Assembly: GCA_966212505.1 (NCBI GenBank)
Contig: CBIHRS010000006.1
Location: 128,765 to 192,764 of the forward strand
Origin: CAMLIZ01 sp966212505
GTDB taxonomy: Bacteria > Pseudomonadota > Gammaproteobacteria > Burkholderiales > Burkholderiaceae_C
Reading direction: 5' to 3'
DNA: 64,000 nucleotides
Part shown: piece after piece, positions 49,758-60,060 of the stretch
Layout of the letters: every line of letters begins with the position of its first letter
Numbering within the stretch: the stretch's first letter is position 1
Notes under the pieces: generated by a model
Told to the model about the DNA's origin: nothing
What the model saw: the letters and a program-made list of their open reading frames with translations, nothing else
Database searches by the model: none
Made by a program: the position numbers and the translations under genes

Positions 49758-52021
49758 CGTTCGGTGGATCGGATGGTGTGGGCGAGCTGGTGCGGCGGCA
49801 CCTGCAGCAGGGTACCGTCGCTGAAGCGCACGTGGCGCGGCTGCGCGCCGGCGTTGTAGGCCAGGTAGTGGCGCTGGCCGTCGGCGCGCTGGAACACGCC
49901 GTACAGCGGCGTGTCCGCGCTGACGCCCAGCTGCGGCCGGCCGAGCGCGGCCAGGCTGTGCAGCCAGAAGCTGGTGTGGGTGCGCGTCTCGCCGTCTTCG
50001 ACTGCGCCCTCGGGGTTCCATTGCCGCAGCGCCTCTGCGGGGTCGGCCAGCGCCAGGTAGGCCAGCAGGATGTCCTGCCAGATGTCGTGCGGCGCGTTGC
50101 CGCCGCGTGCGGTGAAGCGGCTGAACTCCGCCTCCATCGCGGCCAGGTTGCGCTTGATGTAGCCGGGGTCGGCGCCGAGGTAGAGCGAGGCCGGCGTGAT
50201 CGGCAGCAGGTTGATGCCGTGCGCTTCGCGCGGGTCTTCGGTCCACCAGGTGGTGTGCACGTACTTGCCGCCCCACACCATCGTGGCCTCGGTGTTCTGG
50301 TATTCGGACGCGAACACCAGGTGGTGCAGGTCGAACCAGTAGTGCTGCAGCGCCTGGATCTCGGTGGTGTAGAGGTAGATGCCGGTGTCGCGCACCGCCT
50401 TGTTGCCGGTGGCCTCGCCCCAGAGGATCAGCCCGGCCCAGGCATGGATGGCCTCCGACGACGACTCCTGGTTGTTGCCGTCGGCAAAGGGCACGATGCC
50501 CGAGGCCCATGAGTGGCCTTCGTAGCGGTCGAAGTGGCGCAGCCGCGGGTAGCGCGTCTCGGCCGCGTCGGTGTTGGCGATGTCGGCGATCAATTGCTCG
50601 ACCATGCCGCCCCACTGCGAGCGGGCGGCCCACTGCGGATCGCGCAGCGCGATCTGCGCCGCGGCGTGGATCCAGTAGCCGTAGTGGAAGTGGTGGTCGT
50701 TCATCTCCTCGGCGGAGCCGAATTCATCGGGGTAGCCGACCAGCGTGCCGAGGTCGGCGCGGTAGTGGAAGTAGCGCGAGCCCTCGTTGCCGGCCTTGAA
50801 CCAGCGCTCGAGGCGCTGCTTCATCGCGGCCAGGATCGCATCGCGCTTCGCGAGCTCGCCATGCGCCTCGGCGATGGCCATGACCTGCGCCGCGCGGTTC
50901 AGGCCCTTGCCTTCCCAGTAGGTGCCGCCCTTGCGCGCCAGCAGGTCGTCGGCACCGAAGGCCAGGTCCTTGTCGAGCAGGGCCTGCAGCTGCATGCGCT
51001 GCGCGCCATCGGCCAGCGCCGGCCACTGCGGCAGCAGCCCGGTGTAGCGGTAGCGGGTCTGGAACTGCGTGCCGGCCAGCAGCTTCAGCGGCCCGCGCAC
51101 GGTGTCGTAGTGCCACGGCAGCACCGGGCCCAGCAGCGGGTTGTCATGCCACTGGTGCGGGTACAGGCCGAGCAGCGTGCCGTGGCCGGTGCCTTCCATC
51201 GTTTCGGTGGTGGCGCGGTAGGTCGTCGTCAGCTCGCTGCGCGCCTCGTCGTACGACCAGCTGACCTGCGTGTCGGTGATGAACGCATAGGCATGGCGGC
51301 CGAACTCGGCGAGCGTCGCGGCGCCGACGTCGGGCAGGGCGGCGATGGAGAACCAGCGCCGGCCTTCGGGCAGGTGCAGGGTCCAGCCGTCCCAGCGGGC
51401 GCCCCGCGGCGCGTAGACGGCATAGGGCTGGCCGAGCACGCGCAGCACCGTGGCGCGGCCATCGGCCGAGCGTTGCAGCAGCTCGGGTGCCGTGCCCACA
51501 TCGAAGCGCACGTCGCCGGTGCTGAGCCGGTGATAGCTGAAAGGCGAGCCGTGCGCGATCGTCGTCAGCAGTGTCTGGGTGCCGTCGCCCATCGCGATGT
51601 CGATCGCCCAGTCGGACGCCTTCGCGAGCTTCGCGCTCTTCAATGCAAAGCCGGTGGGCTGCACCATCAGCGCCTTGCGATGCGGAAAGGTGATGTCGTT
51701 CTCTTCGCGCGTGGGGCTCTGAACCACCTGCTTCACCGGCACGTCGATCTCGAAGCCGTCGGCGGTCGGCCGATACGAGGCCGGATGCGCGAACAGCGGC
51801 TGCGGCCAGCTGGTGAACAGCAGCGACGAGAACCACTGGTTGGTCGGCACCGGCCCGGTGAAGGAGGGCGCGCGGCCGATCGCCGGCGGCGGCTCGCGCT
51901 CGCCACCGGCATGCAGCTCGGTGGCGATGCGGCCGAGGCCCACGGTGAGTTCAGCGGCGGAGACCGGGATGTTCGTCATCAACACGAGCGCAAGGCCGAA
52001 TCGCCATGCATTGAAAGCCAT
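49754..52021 (-). CDS. GH81 family endo-beta-1,3-glucanase
   Basis: 755 residues from the ATG at 52021, with a signal peptide (~1-23, PVSAAE). The GH81 pattern is clear: FTGPVPTNQWFSSLLFT at about 54-70, NDHHFHYGYWIHAAAQIA with Asp442, and GNNQESSSEAIHAWAG with Glu519 and Glu523 as the expected catalytic residues. It is a secreted or periplasmic inverting endo-1,3-glucanase. It lies in an operon upstream of GH16 and downstream of the Exop_C-like gene, and probably makes long laminari-oligosaccharides. Confidence 0.92.
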   Translation of the reverse strand: MAFNAWRFGLALVLMTNIPVSAAELTVGLGRIATELHAGGEREPPPAIGRAPSFTGPVPTNQWFSSLLFTSWPQPLFAHPASYRPTADGFEIDVPVKQVVQSPTREENDITFPHRKALMVQPTGFALKSAKLAKASDWAIDIAMGDGTQTLLTTIAHGSPFSYHRLSTGDVRFDVGTAPELLQRSADGRATVLRVLGQPYAVYAPRGARWDGWTLHLPEGRRWFSIAALPDVGAATLAEFGRHAYAFITDTQVSWSYDEARSELTTTYRATTETMEGTGHGTLLGLYPHQWHDNPLLGPVLPWHYDTVRGPLKLLAGTQFQTRYRYTGLLPQWPALADGAQRMQLQALLDKDLAFGADDLLARKGGTYWEGKGLNRAAQVMAIAEAHGELAKRDAILAAMKQRLERWFKAGNEGSRYFHYRADLGTLVGYPDEFGSAEEMNDHHFHYGYWIHAAAQIALRDPQWAARSQWGGMVEQLIADIANTDAAETRYPRLRHFDRYEGHSWASGIVPFADGNNQESSSEAIHAWAGLILWGEATGNKAVRDTGIYLYTTEIQALQHYWFDLHHLVFASEYQNTEATMVWGGKYVHTTWWTEDPREAHGINLLPITPASLYLGADPGYIKRNLAAMEAEFSRFTARGGNAPHDIWQDILLAYLALADPAEALRQWNPEGAVEDGETRTHTSFWLHSLAALGRPQLGVSADTPLYGVFQRADGQRHYLAYNAGAQPRHVRFSDGTLLQVPPHQLAHTIRSTER

Positions 52022-52072
52022 GATGCTTGCGTAAAAGCGCCCACGCGCCGGCAGACGGCACGTGGGCCACAA

Positions 52073-52098
52073 CGCCTAGGGAGGAGAGTTGCTAGGCG
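52073..52098. repeat. 7-bp inverted repeat between GH81 and the Exop_C-like gene
   Basis: CGCCTAG at 52073-52079 pairs with CTAGGCG at 52092-52098 around a 12-base purine-rich centre. It lies in the 108 bp between the two minus-strand genes and could modulate read-through into GH81. No T-run follows. Confidence 0.35.
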
Positions 52099-52129
52099 AC
52101 CCCTTCTGCTCGCTCTCAGAAGATCATGA

Positions 52130-52777
52130 TCACGATGTCGGGCACTTGACCACGTCGTCGTCCTTCGCGGCGCCCGGCACCCAGCGGATGTCGGCCATCG
52201 ACAGCGCGAACTTCTTCGTCGTGAAGATCAGGAACGGCGTGTTCACCGCGGTGAACTTGGTGCCGGTGTTCTCGAAACAGGCGAGCGGGATCTTCACGGT
52301 CACCTTCTTGTCCAACGGCGCCTTCTTGTAGAAATCGGTCATGTCGACCACCCCCATGCAGGGATAGCGGCAGTCGACCCGCATCGTCACCTGGTCTTCG
52401 GGCGGCTGGTGCACCACCGCGTCGAACACCAGCGCGGCATTCGCATCGACATAGTCGGCGAGGTCGTTGGCCGTCTTGGCCTGCGAATACACCTGGCCGA
52501 TGCCGCCGACCCACGACACCTTGATGCCATCCTTGCCGTCGACCTGCGCCGGCTCGGCCTTCACGCTGCCGGCGTCGGTGGGGCCGCGGCCGTTCTTGCC
52601 GATCACGTTGGCCCAGTTGGCTGGCGTGCCCAGGTAGAAGAGGTAGGGCGCCTTCGTGCCGTCGCCGTCCCACAGCGGCAGGTTGGGCAGCTTGGCCTGC
52701 GCATGGGCCGCACCCGCGGCGGCGAGCATGGCGCCCGCCAGCGCGGCGCACGAGGAAAGTCGATGAAGCCTGGCCAT
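52130..52777 (-). CDS. Secreted stand-alone Exop_C-like domain protein
   Basis: 215 residues with a signal peptide (~1-27, GAAHAQA). The rest resembles the C-terminal galactose-binding-like Exop_C domain of GH3 exo-beta-glucanases: LPLWDGDGTKAPYLF, ALVFDAVVHQPPEDQVTMRVDCRYPCMGVVDMTDFY, KVTVKIPLACFENTGTKFTAVNTPFLIFTTKKFALSMADIRWVPG. The GH3 catalytic domain is absent. It is likely a glucan-binding accessory protein. It heads the minus-strand operon (then GH81, GH16), with the LacI operator 46 bp upstream of the start. Confidence 0.78.
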   Translation of the reverse strand: MARLHRLSSCAALAGAMLAAAGAAHAQAKLPNLPLWDGDGTKAPYLFYLGTPANWANVIGKNGRGPTDAGSVKAEPAQVDGKDGIKVSWVGGIGQVYSQAKTANDLADYVDANAALVFDAVVHQPPEDQVTMRVDCRYPCMGVVDMTDFYKKAPLDKKVTVKIPLACFENTGTKFTAVNTPFLIFTTKKFALSMADIRWVPGAAKDDDVVKCPTS

Positions 52778-52821
52778 CACATGGGTCTCCGGTTGTCGTG
52801 TCGTCGTGGGTCGGCAGGATA

Positions 52822-52837
52822 ATGAAAGCGCTTTCAT
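52822..52837. promoter_or_regulatory. LacI operator, copy 1 (divergent region)
   Basis: A perfect 16-bp palindrome ATGAAAGCGCTTTCAT lies between the divergent Exop_C-like gene (start 52777) and the LacI gene (start 52923). It has the centre-CG form used by LacI/GalR proteins. A GCGCTTTC half-site lies at 52893-52900, nearer the LacI start. The position predicts repression of the glucanase operon and autoregulation. Confidence 0.8.
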
Positions 52838-52922
52838 AACTGAAGCCGGGGGAAACCCTGTCCGTGGACAATCCGCGGTGCGCCATTTGACGGCGCTTTC
52901 TTCTCATGGGAGATTCCGCCGC

Positions 52923-53981
52923 ATGGCCAAGACAGCTGCGAAGAAGAGCAAGACCAAGGCACCGCCTGCCCCCTCGCCCGACACCGTGGTGACGCTGGAC
53001 ATGGTGGCGCGCATGGCGAACGTGTCGCCCAGCACCGTGTCGCGCATCCTCAATGGCACCGCGCGCGTGAGCGACGACAAGCGCAAGGCGGTGGAAGCCG
53101 CGATCGCGCACTACAACTACCAGCCCAACGCAGTGGCGCGCGGCCTCGCGCAGGGCCGCTCGCTGACCATCGGCGTGCTCACGCAGGACATCGAGAGCCC
53201 GTTCTACGGCGAGGCGCTGCGCGGCATCGAGGATGTGCTGGCCGGCACCGGCTTCATCCCGCTGTTCGTCAGCGGCCACTGGAACCTGAAGGACGAGATC
53301 GAGCGCATGAGTTTCATGCTCGCGCGCAAGGTCGACGGCATCATCGTGCTCACCGGCCGGCTGAGCGACCAGCAGCTCGTCGACTACGCAGCGCGCGTGC
53401 CCATCGTTGTCACCGGCCGCAAGCTCGACGCGAAGAACATCGTGAGCCTGCGCGTCGACGACTACAAGGGCGCCTATGAGGCCACCAAGCACCTGATCGA
53501 CTGCGGCCACAAGAAGATCGCCCACATCGCCGGCCCGCGCGACCACATCGATTCGCTGGAGCGCCTGCGCGGCTACAAGAACGCGCTGGCCGATGCCGGG
53601 CTGCCGTTCGACCCCAACCTCGTCGCACAGGCCGATTTCCACGAACCCAGCGGCGTGCTCGCGATCAACCAGTTGCTCGAATCGCGGCAGAGCTTCACCG
53701 CCGTGTTCGCATCGAACGACCAGACCGCGGTAGGTGCGCGCCTCGCGCTCTATCGGCGCAACATCCGCGTGCCGGAAGACGTGTCGCTGGTGGGCTTCGA
53801 CGACCTGCCAGGCTCCGTCTACACGATCCCACCGCTGACCACCGTGCGCCAGCCGGTGTACGAACTGGGCGAAGTGGCCGCCAAGGCGATGCTGAACCTG
53901 ATCGAGGGCCGCCCGGTCTCCACCGAGCTGCCCTCGGTCGAACTGATCGTCCGCGAATCGACGGTGCGCCTGCGCCACTGA
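52923..53981 (+). CDS. LacI family transcriptional regulator of the beta-glucan locus
   Basis: 352 residues. A basic N-terminal extension (~1-20) precedes the LacI HTH at about 23-48 (VTLDMVARMANVSPSTVSRILNGTARVS) and hinge (YQPNAVARGLAQGRS). The effector domain follows with SLTIGVLTQDIESPFYGEALRGIEDVL and DVSLVGFDDLPGSVYTIPPLTTVRQP. It lies between the glucanase operon and the sugar-transport operon; three identical or near-identical palindromes in the control regions are its likely targets. The inducer is probably a laminari-oligosaccharide or beta-glucoside. Confidence 0.9.
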   Translation: MAKTAAKKSKTKAPPAPSPDTVVTLDMVARMANVSPSTVSRILNGTARVSDDKRKAVEAAIAHYNYQPNAVARGLAQGRSLTIGVLTQDIESPFYGEALRGIEDVLAGTGFIPLFVSGHWNLKDEIERMSFMLARKVDGIIVLTGRLSDQQLVDYAARVPIVVTGRKLDAKNIVSLRVDDYKGAYEATKHLIDCGHKKIAHIAGPRDHIDSLERLRGYKNALADAGLPFDPNLVAQADFHEPSGVLAINQLLESRQSFTAVFASNDQTAVGARLALYRRNIRVPEDVSLVGFDDLPGSVYTIPPLTTVRQPVYELGEVAAKAMLNLIEGRPVSTELPSVELIVRESTVRLRH

Positions 53982-54016
53982 CCAAAGCATTCCCGAGCCA
54001 CACAACGAGCAGTGCC

Positions 54017-54267
54017 GCAAGGCTGCGAGCGGGCGGCGCGGCGGCGGGGCGTATCAGACGACGCCGAGGAGCGCAGGAGGCATGGCCGCGCGCGCTAGCG
54101 CGCTTCAAGCACTGACCCGTGGGGACTGTCTGAACGGAGCGAGCTTGCTCGCGAAGTGAGTTTCCCCACGAGGCCATGCCTTCGAGCACCGCAGGGAAGC
54201 CTTGGCCCCAACGGCCAAGGCCGAGTCTGCAGCGCCCCGCCGCCGCGCCGCCCGCTCGCAGCCTTGC
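54017..54267. repeat. Structured intergenic element, copy A
   Basis: A 251-bp element closed by perfect 35-bp inverted repeats (54017-54051 with 54233-54267). Inside are a 9-10 bp stem (54079-54087 with 54172-54180), a hairpin at 54088-54103, an 8-bp stem (54118-54125 with 54163-54170), a hairpin at 54139-54152, and a 9-bp hairpin (54199-54207 with 54213-54221). Conserved segments shared with copy B lie at 54059-54077, 54124-54138, 54156-54166 and 54183-54196. It occupies most of the 458-bp gap between the LacI gene and the transporter operon. I have a memory of related sequences between Burkholderiales genes but know no named family. Confidence 0.75.
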
Positions 54268-54331
54268 CCGCTCCACACCGCGCAAACCCAAAACCCAAAC
54301 ACCAAAGGGTTTGCCCCACCCCCCACACCGG

Positions 54332-54361
54332 TTGACACAAACCAACCCCACCACTCAGAAT
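54332..54361 (+). promoter_or_regulatory. Predicted sigma-70 promoter of the sugar ABC operon
   Basis: TTGACA (54332-54337) is followed after 18 bases by CAGAAT (54356-54361), which matches four of six positions of TATAAT. It lies 79 bp before the solute-binding protein start and directly upstream of operator copy 2, so the operator would cover the transcription start. Confidence 0.45.
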
Positions 54362-54372
54362 CGCGCCCATTC

Positions 54373-54386
54373 TGAAAGCGCTTTCA
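54373..54386. promoter_or_regulatory. LacI operator, copy 2 (sugar ABC operon)
   Basis: TGAAAGCGCTTTCA, identical to the core of copy 1, lies 53 bp before the solute-binding-protein start and just downstream of the predicted promoter. This is the classic place for a repressor site. Confidence 0.8.
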
Positions 54387-54439
54387 CGTTTTCAGCCGAC
54401 GACGACCATCGCCCGCGAGCGACAGAACCAGGAGACTCC

Positions 54440-55693
54440 ATGAAACGCCGCACCCTCCACCTTGCTGCCCTTTCCGCCTGCGCCTGGTTCGCCACCGGCA
54501 TCGCGCATGCGGAGCCGGTCACGCTGACGGTGGCCGCCTTCCCCGCCGTCGACCAGATCGTCAAGGCCGCGATCCCCGCGTGGAAGAAGCTGCACCCGGA
54601 TGTGGACATCAAGGTCGTCGCCCGCGAATACGCCGACCACCACAACGCGATGGTCACCACGCTGGCCACCGGCGCCACGCCGCCCGACGTGATGGCCGTG
54701 GAGTTCGGCTTCCTCGGCCGCTTCGCCGAAGGCAAGTCGCTCGAAGACCTGGGCAAGGCGCCGTACAACGGCAAGGCCGTCACCGGCAAGTTCGTGGCCT
54801 ACACCATCCCGCTGGCCACCAACAGCCAGGGCGAGCTCTCGGCGCTGCCCACCGACATCGGCCCCGGCACGCTGTTCTACCGCGACGACATCCTGAAGAA
54901 GGCCGGCGTCACCGAAGCCGACCTGACGAAATCGTGGGAGTCGTACGTCGAGGCCGGCAAGAAGATCAAGGCCGCCACCGGCTCCTACCTGATGGCCACC
55001 GCCCAGGACATGAAGAACATCATCATCCGCTCCAACCTGAAGGATGGCGAGGGCGTGTTCTTCGACAAGAACCACAAGGTCATCGTCGACTCGCCGCGTT
55101 TCGTCAAGGCCTTCGAGATGGCCAAGGCCGTGCGCGACAACAAGCTCGACGCCAAGATCGGCGCCTGGTCCAACGAATGGTCCGAGGGCTTCAAGCGCGG
55201 CACCATCGCCACGCAGATGATGGGCGCCTGGCTCGGCGGCCACCTCGCCAACTGGCTGGCCCCCAACACCAAAGGCCAGTGGCGCGCCGCGAACCTGCCG
55301 AACAACGCCTATGCGTTCTGGGGCGGCACCTTCTACGCGATCCCGAAGAAGGCGCAGAACAAGGAGCTCTCGTGGGAGTTCATCAAGTTCATGACGCTGA
55401 ACAAGGACGTGCAGCTGCAGGCCTTCAAGGACCAGGATGCCTTCCCCGCACTCGTCGACGCGCAGAACGATCCGTTCTACGACCAGCCGGTGGAGTTTCT
55501 CGGCGGGCAGAAGGCGCGCTCGCTGTGGCGCTCTGCCGTCGGCAAGATCCCCGCGCTCGACGTGAGCAAGCACGACTCGGTGGCCGATGAAGTGATCGCC
55601 ACCGAGCTCGACAAGGTGCTCGACCAGGGCAAGGACATCAAGGCCGCGCTCGCCGACGCCAAGGCGCTGATCGAGCGCCGCGCGCGCCGCTGA
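54440..55693 (+). CDS. Sugar ABC transporter solute-binding protein
   Basis: 417 residues. The signal peptide is about 1-24 (WFATGIAHA before EP). It is a family-1 SBP: LTVAAFPAVDQIVKAAIPAWKKLHPDVDIKVVAREYADHHNAMVTTLATGATPPDVMAVEFGFLGRFAEG. The late GGTFYAIPKKAQNKELSWEFIKFM is also typical. GGAG precedes the ATG by about 9 bp. It binds an oligosaccharide, here probably a beta-glucoside, and is first in the operon with two permeases, GH1 and the ATPase. Confidence 0.92.
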   Translation: MKRRTLHLAALSACAWFATGIAHAEPVTLTVAAFPAVDQIVKAAIPAWKKLHPDVDIKVVAREYADHHNAMVTTLATGATPPDVMAVEFGFLGRFAEGKSLEDLGKAPYNGKAVTGKFVAYTIPLATNSQGELSALPTDIGPGTLFYRDDILKKAGVTEADLTKSWESYVEAGKKIKAATGSYLMATAQDMKNIIIRSNLKDGEGVFFDKNHKVIVDSPRFVKAFEMAKAVRDNKLDAKIGAWSNEWSEGFKRGTIATQMMGAWLGGHLANWLAPNTKGQWRAANLPNNAYAFWGGTFYAIPKKAQNKELSWEFIKFMTLNKDVQLQAFKDQDAFPALVDAQNDPFYDQPVEFLGGQKARSLWRSAVGKIPALDVSKHDSVADEVIATELDKVLDQGKDIKAALADAKALIERRARR

Positions 55694-55713
55694 CCCCCCC
55701 GGAGACCGTCGAC

Positions 55714-56694
55714 GTGAGCCAGCCGGACCTGACCGTGCCCACGGTGCCCCTACCCACGCTGCAGGCGCGCCCGCGGCGCCGCCTGCAGCCGTGGCACTGG
55801 GCGCCCTATGTGTTCCTCGCGCCCTTCCTCGGGCTGTTCCTCGTGTTCGGCCTGTTCCCGCTGCTGTTCTCGCTGGTGCTGGCCTTCCACGACTGGAACC
55901 CGGCGGCCGGGCTGGAGGCGATGCAGTTCGTCGGCTTCGACAACTTCAGATTCGCGCTTGGCGACGAATGGCTGTGGAAGTCGCTGTGGAACACGCTGTG
56001 GCTGGCGGTGGTGTCGGGCGCGCCGCAGCACCTGGTCGCGATCCCGCTGGCCTACTTCATCCACATCGGCTTCCGGCGCTGGCGCAACGCGGTGGTGGGC
56101 GCGTATTTCCTGCCCTACATCACCTCCACGGTCGCGATCTCGCTGATGTTCTCCACCTTGTTCTCCAGCCAGTTCGGGGTGATCAACGTGGTGCTCACCG
56201 GGCTGTCGCACCTGCCGCTGGTGGGCGCGTTGTTCCCGTCGCAGCCGGTCGACTGGATGGGCCAGGCCGGCAACGTGAAGCCGGCGATCGCGATGGTGGT
56301 GTTCTGGCGCTACGTGGGCTTCAACACGGTGCTGTACCTCGCCGCGATGCAGACGATTCCGAAAGACCTGTACGAAGCCGCCGAGATGGACGGCGCCTCG
56401 CGCTGGCAGCAGTTCTGGCACATCACGCTGCCGCTGCTGAAACCGATGATGGTGTTCGGCGTGATGCTGTCGGTGATCGGCGGGTTGCAGCTGTTCGAGG
56501 AGCCCTTCATCCTGACCAACGGCAAGGGCGGCACCAACCAGACCGCGATGACCACCGCGATGTACATGTTCCGCAATGCCTTCGAGTTCAACGAGTTCGG
56601 CACCGCGAGCGCGATGGCGTGGCTGCTGTTCGTGGCCATCGGCGTGATGACCTGGCTGACCAACAAAGCCTTCAAGCGCGGGGAGATGCAATGA
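55714..56694 (+). CDS. Sugar ABC transporter permease (MalF/UgpA type)
   Basis: 326 residues with a GTG start and six membrane segments. The EAA loop is DLYEAAEMDGASRWQQFWHITLPLLKPMMVFGVML. GGAG lies upstream. It is longer than most of its family at the N-terminus (Pro-rich ~40 residues). The stop overlaps the next start (ATGA). It forms the channel with the permease at 56691. Confidence 0.92.
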   Translation: MSQPDLTVPTVPLPTLQARPRRRLQPWHWAPYVFLAPFLGLFLVFGLFPLLFSLVLAFHDWNPAAGLEAMQFVGFDNFRFALGDEWLWKSLWNTLWLAVVSGAPQHLVAIPLAYFIHIGFRRWRNAVVGAYFLPYITSTVAISLMFSTLFSSQFGVINVVLTGLSHLPLVGALFPSQPVDWMGQAGNVKPAIAMVVFWRYVGFNTVLYLAAMQTIPKDLYEAAEMDGASRWQQFWHITLPLLKPMMVFGVMLSVIGGLQLFEEPFILTNGKGGTNQTAMTTAMYMFRNAFEFNEFGTASAMAWLLFVAIGVMTWLTNKAFKRGEMQ

Positions 56695-57509
56695 TGAGCC
56701 GCGCCGCCGCCTACGGCATCGTCGGGCTGGGCATGGGGGTGATGCTCGCCCCGTTCTACTTCATGTTCGTGTTCGCCACCCACACGCGGACCGAGATCTT
56801 CCAGCTGCCGCCGCCGCTGTGGTTCGGCGATGCGCTGCTGTCCAACCTGCAGCTGCTGCTCGAGCGCGTGCCGCTGTTCTGGCACAACTTCGGCATGAGC
56901 GTGTACGTGGCGCTGATGTCGACCGCGCTGACGCTGCTGTTCTGCTCGATGGGCGGCTATGCGTTCGCGATGTACGAGTTCCGCTTCAAGCAGCAGGCCT
57001 TCGCGCTGGTGCTGGGCACCATGCTGCTGCCGCCCTTCCTCGGCATGATCCCGACCTTCATGATCATGGATGCGCTGCACTGGCTCGACCAGCCGCGCGC
57101 GCTCTACATCCCCGGCGCGGCCGGCGCCTTCGGCATCTTCCTGATGCGGCAGTACATCGGCTCGGCCATTCCGAAAGAGCTGGTCGAGGCCGCGCGCATG
57201 GATGGCTGCGGCGAGTTCCGCATCTACTGGAGCATCGTGCTGCCGCTGCTGAAGCCCGCGATGGGCACGCTCGGCCTCGTCACCTTCATCGGCTCGTGGA
57301 ACAACTTCATCGGCCCGCTGATCGTGATGCGATCGATGGAGTCGTACACGCTGCCGCTGGCGCTGCGCAGCATCCAGAGCCCCGTCAACACCGAATGGGG
57401 CGCGGTGATGGCCGGATCGGCCGTGGCGGTGCTGCCGCTGCTGGTGCTGTTCGCGCTGTCGTCGCGCCGATTGATCGATGGCCTGACCGCCGGAGCGGTG
57501 CGAGGCTGA
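56691..57509 (+). CDS. Sugar ABC transporter permease (MalG/UgpE type)
   Basis: 272 residues, with the ATG in an ATGA overlap with the upstream permease. Six membrane segments. The EAA loop KELVEAARMDGCGEFRIYWSIVLPLLKPAMGTLGLVTFIGSWNNFIGPL includes the WN motif typical of sugar importers. It partners the preceding permease. Confidence 0.92.
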   Translation: MMSRAAAYGIVGLGMGVMLAPFYFMFVFATHTRTEIFQLPPPLWFGDALLSNLQLLLERVPLFWHNFGMSVYVALMSTALTLLFCSMGGYAFAMYEFRFKQQAFALVLGTMLLPPFLGMIPTFMIMDALHWLDQPRALYIPGAAGAFGIFLMRQYIGSAIPKELVEAARMDGCGEFRIYWSIVLPLLKPAMGTLGLVTFIGSWNNFIGPLIVMRSMESYTLPLALRSIQSPVNTEWGAVMAGSAVAVLPLLVLFALSSRRLIDGLTAGAVRG

Positions 57510-57576
57510 ACCACTAACCCCAACCCTTCACATCCACACCCCGGCGGGCCGCGGCGCCGCCGGCAATGGCGAACCC

Positions 57577-58932
57577 ATGACTGCAGTTTCCTCAACGTCC
57601 TGTTCCGCGATGCGCTTCCCGCCCGATTTCGTGTGGGGCGTGGCCACCAGCGCCTTCCAGATCGAAGGCGCCACCGACACTCATGGCCGCGGCCCCTCGG
57701 TGTGGGACACCTTCTGCCGCCAGCCCGGCGCCATCGTCGACGGCAGCCACGGCGACGTGGCCTGCGACCACTACCACCGCTGGAGCGCAGACCTCGACCT
57801 GATGTTCGCGCTCGGCGTGCAGGCCTACCGCTTCTCGGTCGCGTGGCCACGCGTGCAGCCGATGGGCCAGGGCGCCTGGAACCAGCCCGGCCTCGACTTC
57901 TACGACCGCCTGGTCGACGGCGTGCTGGCGCGCGGCATGCAACCGCACGTCACCCTCTACCACTGGGACCTGCCCCAGGCGCTGCAGGACCAGGGCGGCT
58001 GGGCGGTACGCGACACCGCGCTGCGCTTCGCCGACTACGCCCAGGTGATGGGCCGGCGCCTCGGCGACCGCGTGCGCTCCATCGTCACGCACAACGAGCC
58101 CTGGGTGGTGGCGATGCTGGGCCACGACACCGGCTATTTCGCGCCCGGCCTGAAGAACCGCCGCATGGCGATGCAGGCCTCGCACCACCTGCTGTGGAGC
58201 CACGGCCTCGCGATGCAGGCGCTGCGGGCCGAGGCGCCGGACACCGAGCTGGGCATCGTGCTCAACCTGTCGCCGATCCATGCGGCCACCGACAAGCCCC
58301 AGGATGTGGCCAAGGCCCGCCTCGACGACGGCCTGCTGCTGCGCTGGTACATGGATGCGCTGATGCACAGCCGCTACCCGGCCGACGTGCTCGAGCACCT
58401 GGGCAGCGATGCGCCGCGCATCGAGCCCGGCGATCTGCAGGCCGCGAGCGTGCCGCTCGACTTCATCGGCATCAACTACTACACCCGCAACTTCGCCAGC
58501 GCCAACCCGTGGCAGCAGGAGCCGCCGCCCGCGGCCGTGACCGACATGGGCTGGGAGGTCTATCCGCAAGGCCTGACCGAGCTGCTGCTGCGCCTGAAGC
58601 GCGACTACGCCGCGTTGCCGCCGCTGTGGATCACCGAGAACGGCGCCGCCTATGCCGACGTGGTGGAGAACGGCCGCGTGCACGACGCCGAGCGCACCGA
58701 CTACCTGCGCGGCCACATCCAGGCCGTGGGCGAAGCGATGCGCGCCGGCGTCGACGTGCGCGGTTATTTCGTCTGGAGCTTCCTCGACAACTTCGAGTGG
58801 GCGCTGGGCTACAGCAAGCGCTTCGGCATCGTGCATGTCGACTACGCCACGCAGCAGCGCACGCTGAAGGACAGCGCCTGCTGGTACCGCGACTTCATCG
58901 CCACGCAGCGCCACTGCCGGGCGAAGGCCTGA
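57577..58932 (+). CDS. GH1 family beta-glucosidase
   Basis: 451 residues, cytoplasmic (no signal peptide). Acid/base Glu174 is in THNEPW, and nucleophile Glu354 in WITENGAAYADVV. It starts with FPPDFVWGVATSAFQIEGA, the GH1 signature, and ends with DNFEWALGYSKRFGIVHVD. It hydrolyses imported glucan oligosaccharides or cellobiose to glucose. It lies between the second permease (67 bp) and the ATPase (18 bp), so import and breakdown share one message. An in-frame later ATG at residue 12 is possible. Confidence 0.94.
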   Translation: MTAVSSTSCSAMRFPPDFVWGVATSAFQIEGATDTHGRGPSVWDTFCRQPGAIVDGSHGDVACDHYHRWSADLDLMFALGVQAYRFSVAWPRVQPMGQGAWNQPGLDFYDRLVDGVLARGMQPHVTLYHWDLPQALQDQGGWAVRDTALRFADYAQVMGRRLGDRVRSIVTHNEPWVVAMLGHDTGYFAPGLKNRRMAMQASHHLLWSHGLAMQALRAEAPDTELGIVLNLSPIHAATDKPQDVAKARLDDGLLLRWYMDALMHSRYPADVLEHLGSDAPRIEPGDLQAASVPLDFIGINYYTRNFASANPWQQEPPPAAVTDMGWEVYPQGLTELLLRLKRDYAALPPLWITENGAAYADVVENGRVHDAERTDYLRGHIQAVGEAMRAGVDVRGYFVWSFLDNFEWALGYSKRFGIVHVDYATQQRTLKDSACWYRDFIATQRHCRAKA

Positions 58933-58950
58933 AGACCAAGGAGACACGAG

Positions 58951-60036
<1,086 letters not shown>

Positions 60037-60060
60037 TCCCGTTTTTTTATTTCTTGGACG

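Noticed and set aside
52806..52922. An earlier start for the LacI gene at 52806
   Set aside because: It would place the operator palindrome inside the coding region and add 39 residues lacking family character. The ATG at 52923 starts a typical basic N-terminus.
54017..54267. Copy A read as an insertion sequence or transposon end
   Set aside because: It has no transposase gene, and no target duplication was seen at its borders. The internal stems do not look like simple terminal repeats.
60037..60060. Rho-independent terminator after the ABC ATPase gene
   Set aside because: There is a T-tract at 60042-60048 but no clean stem before it.
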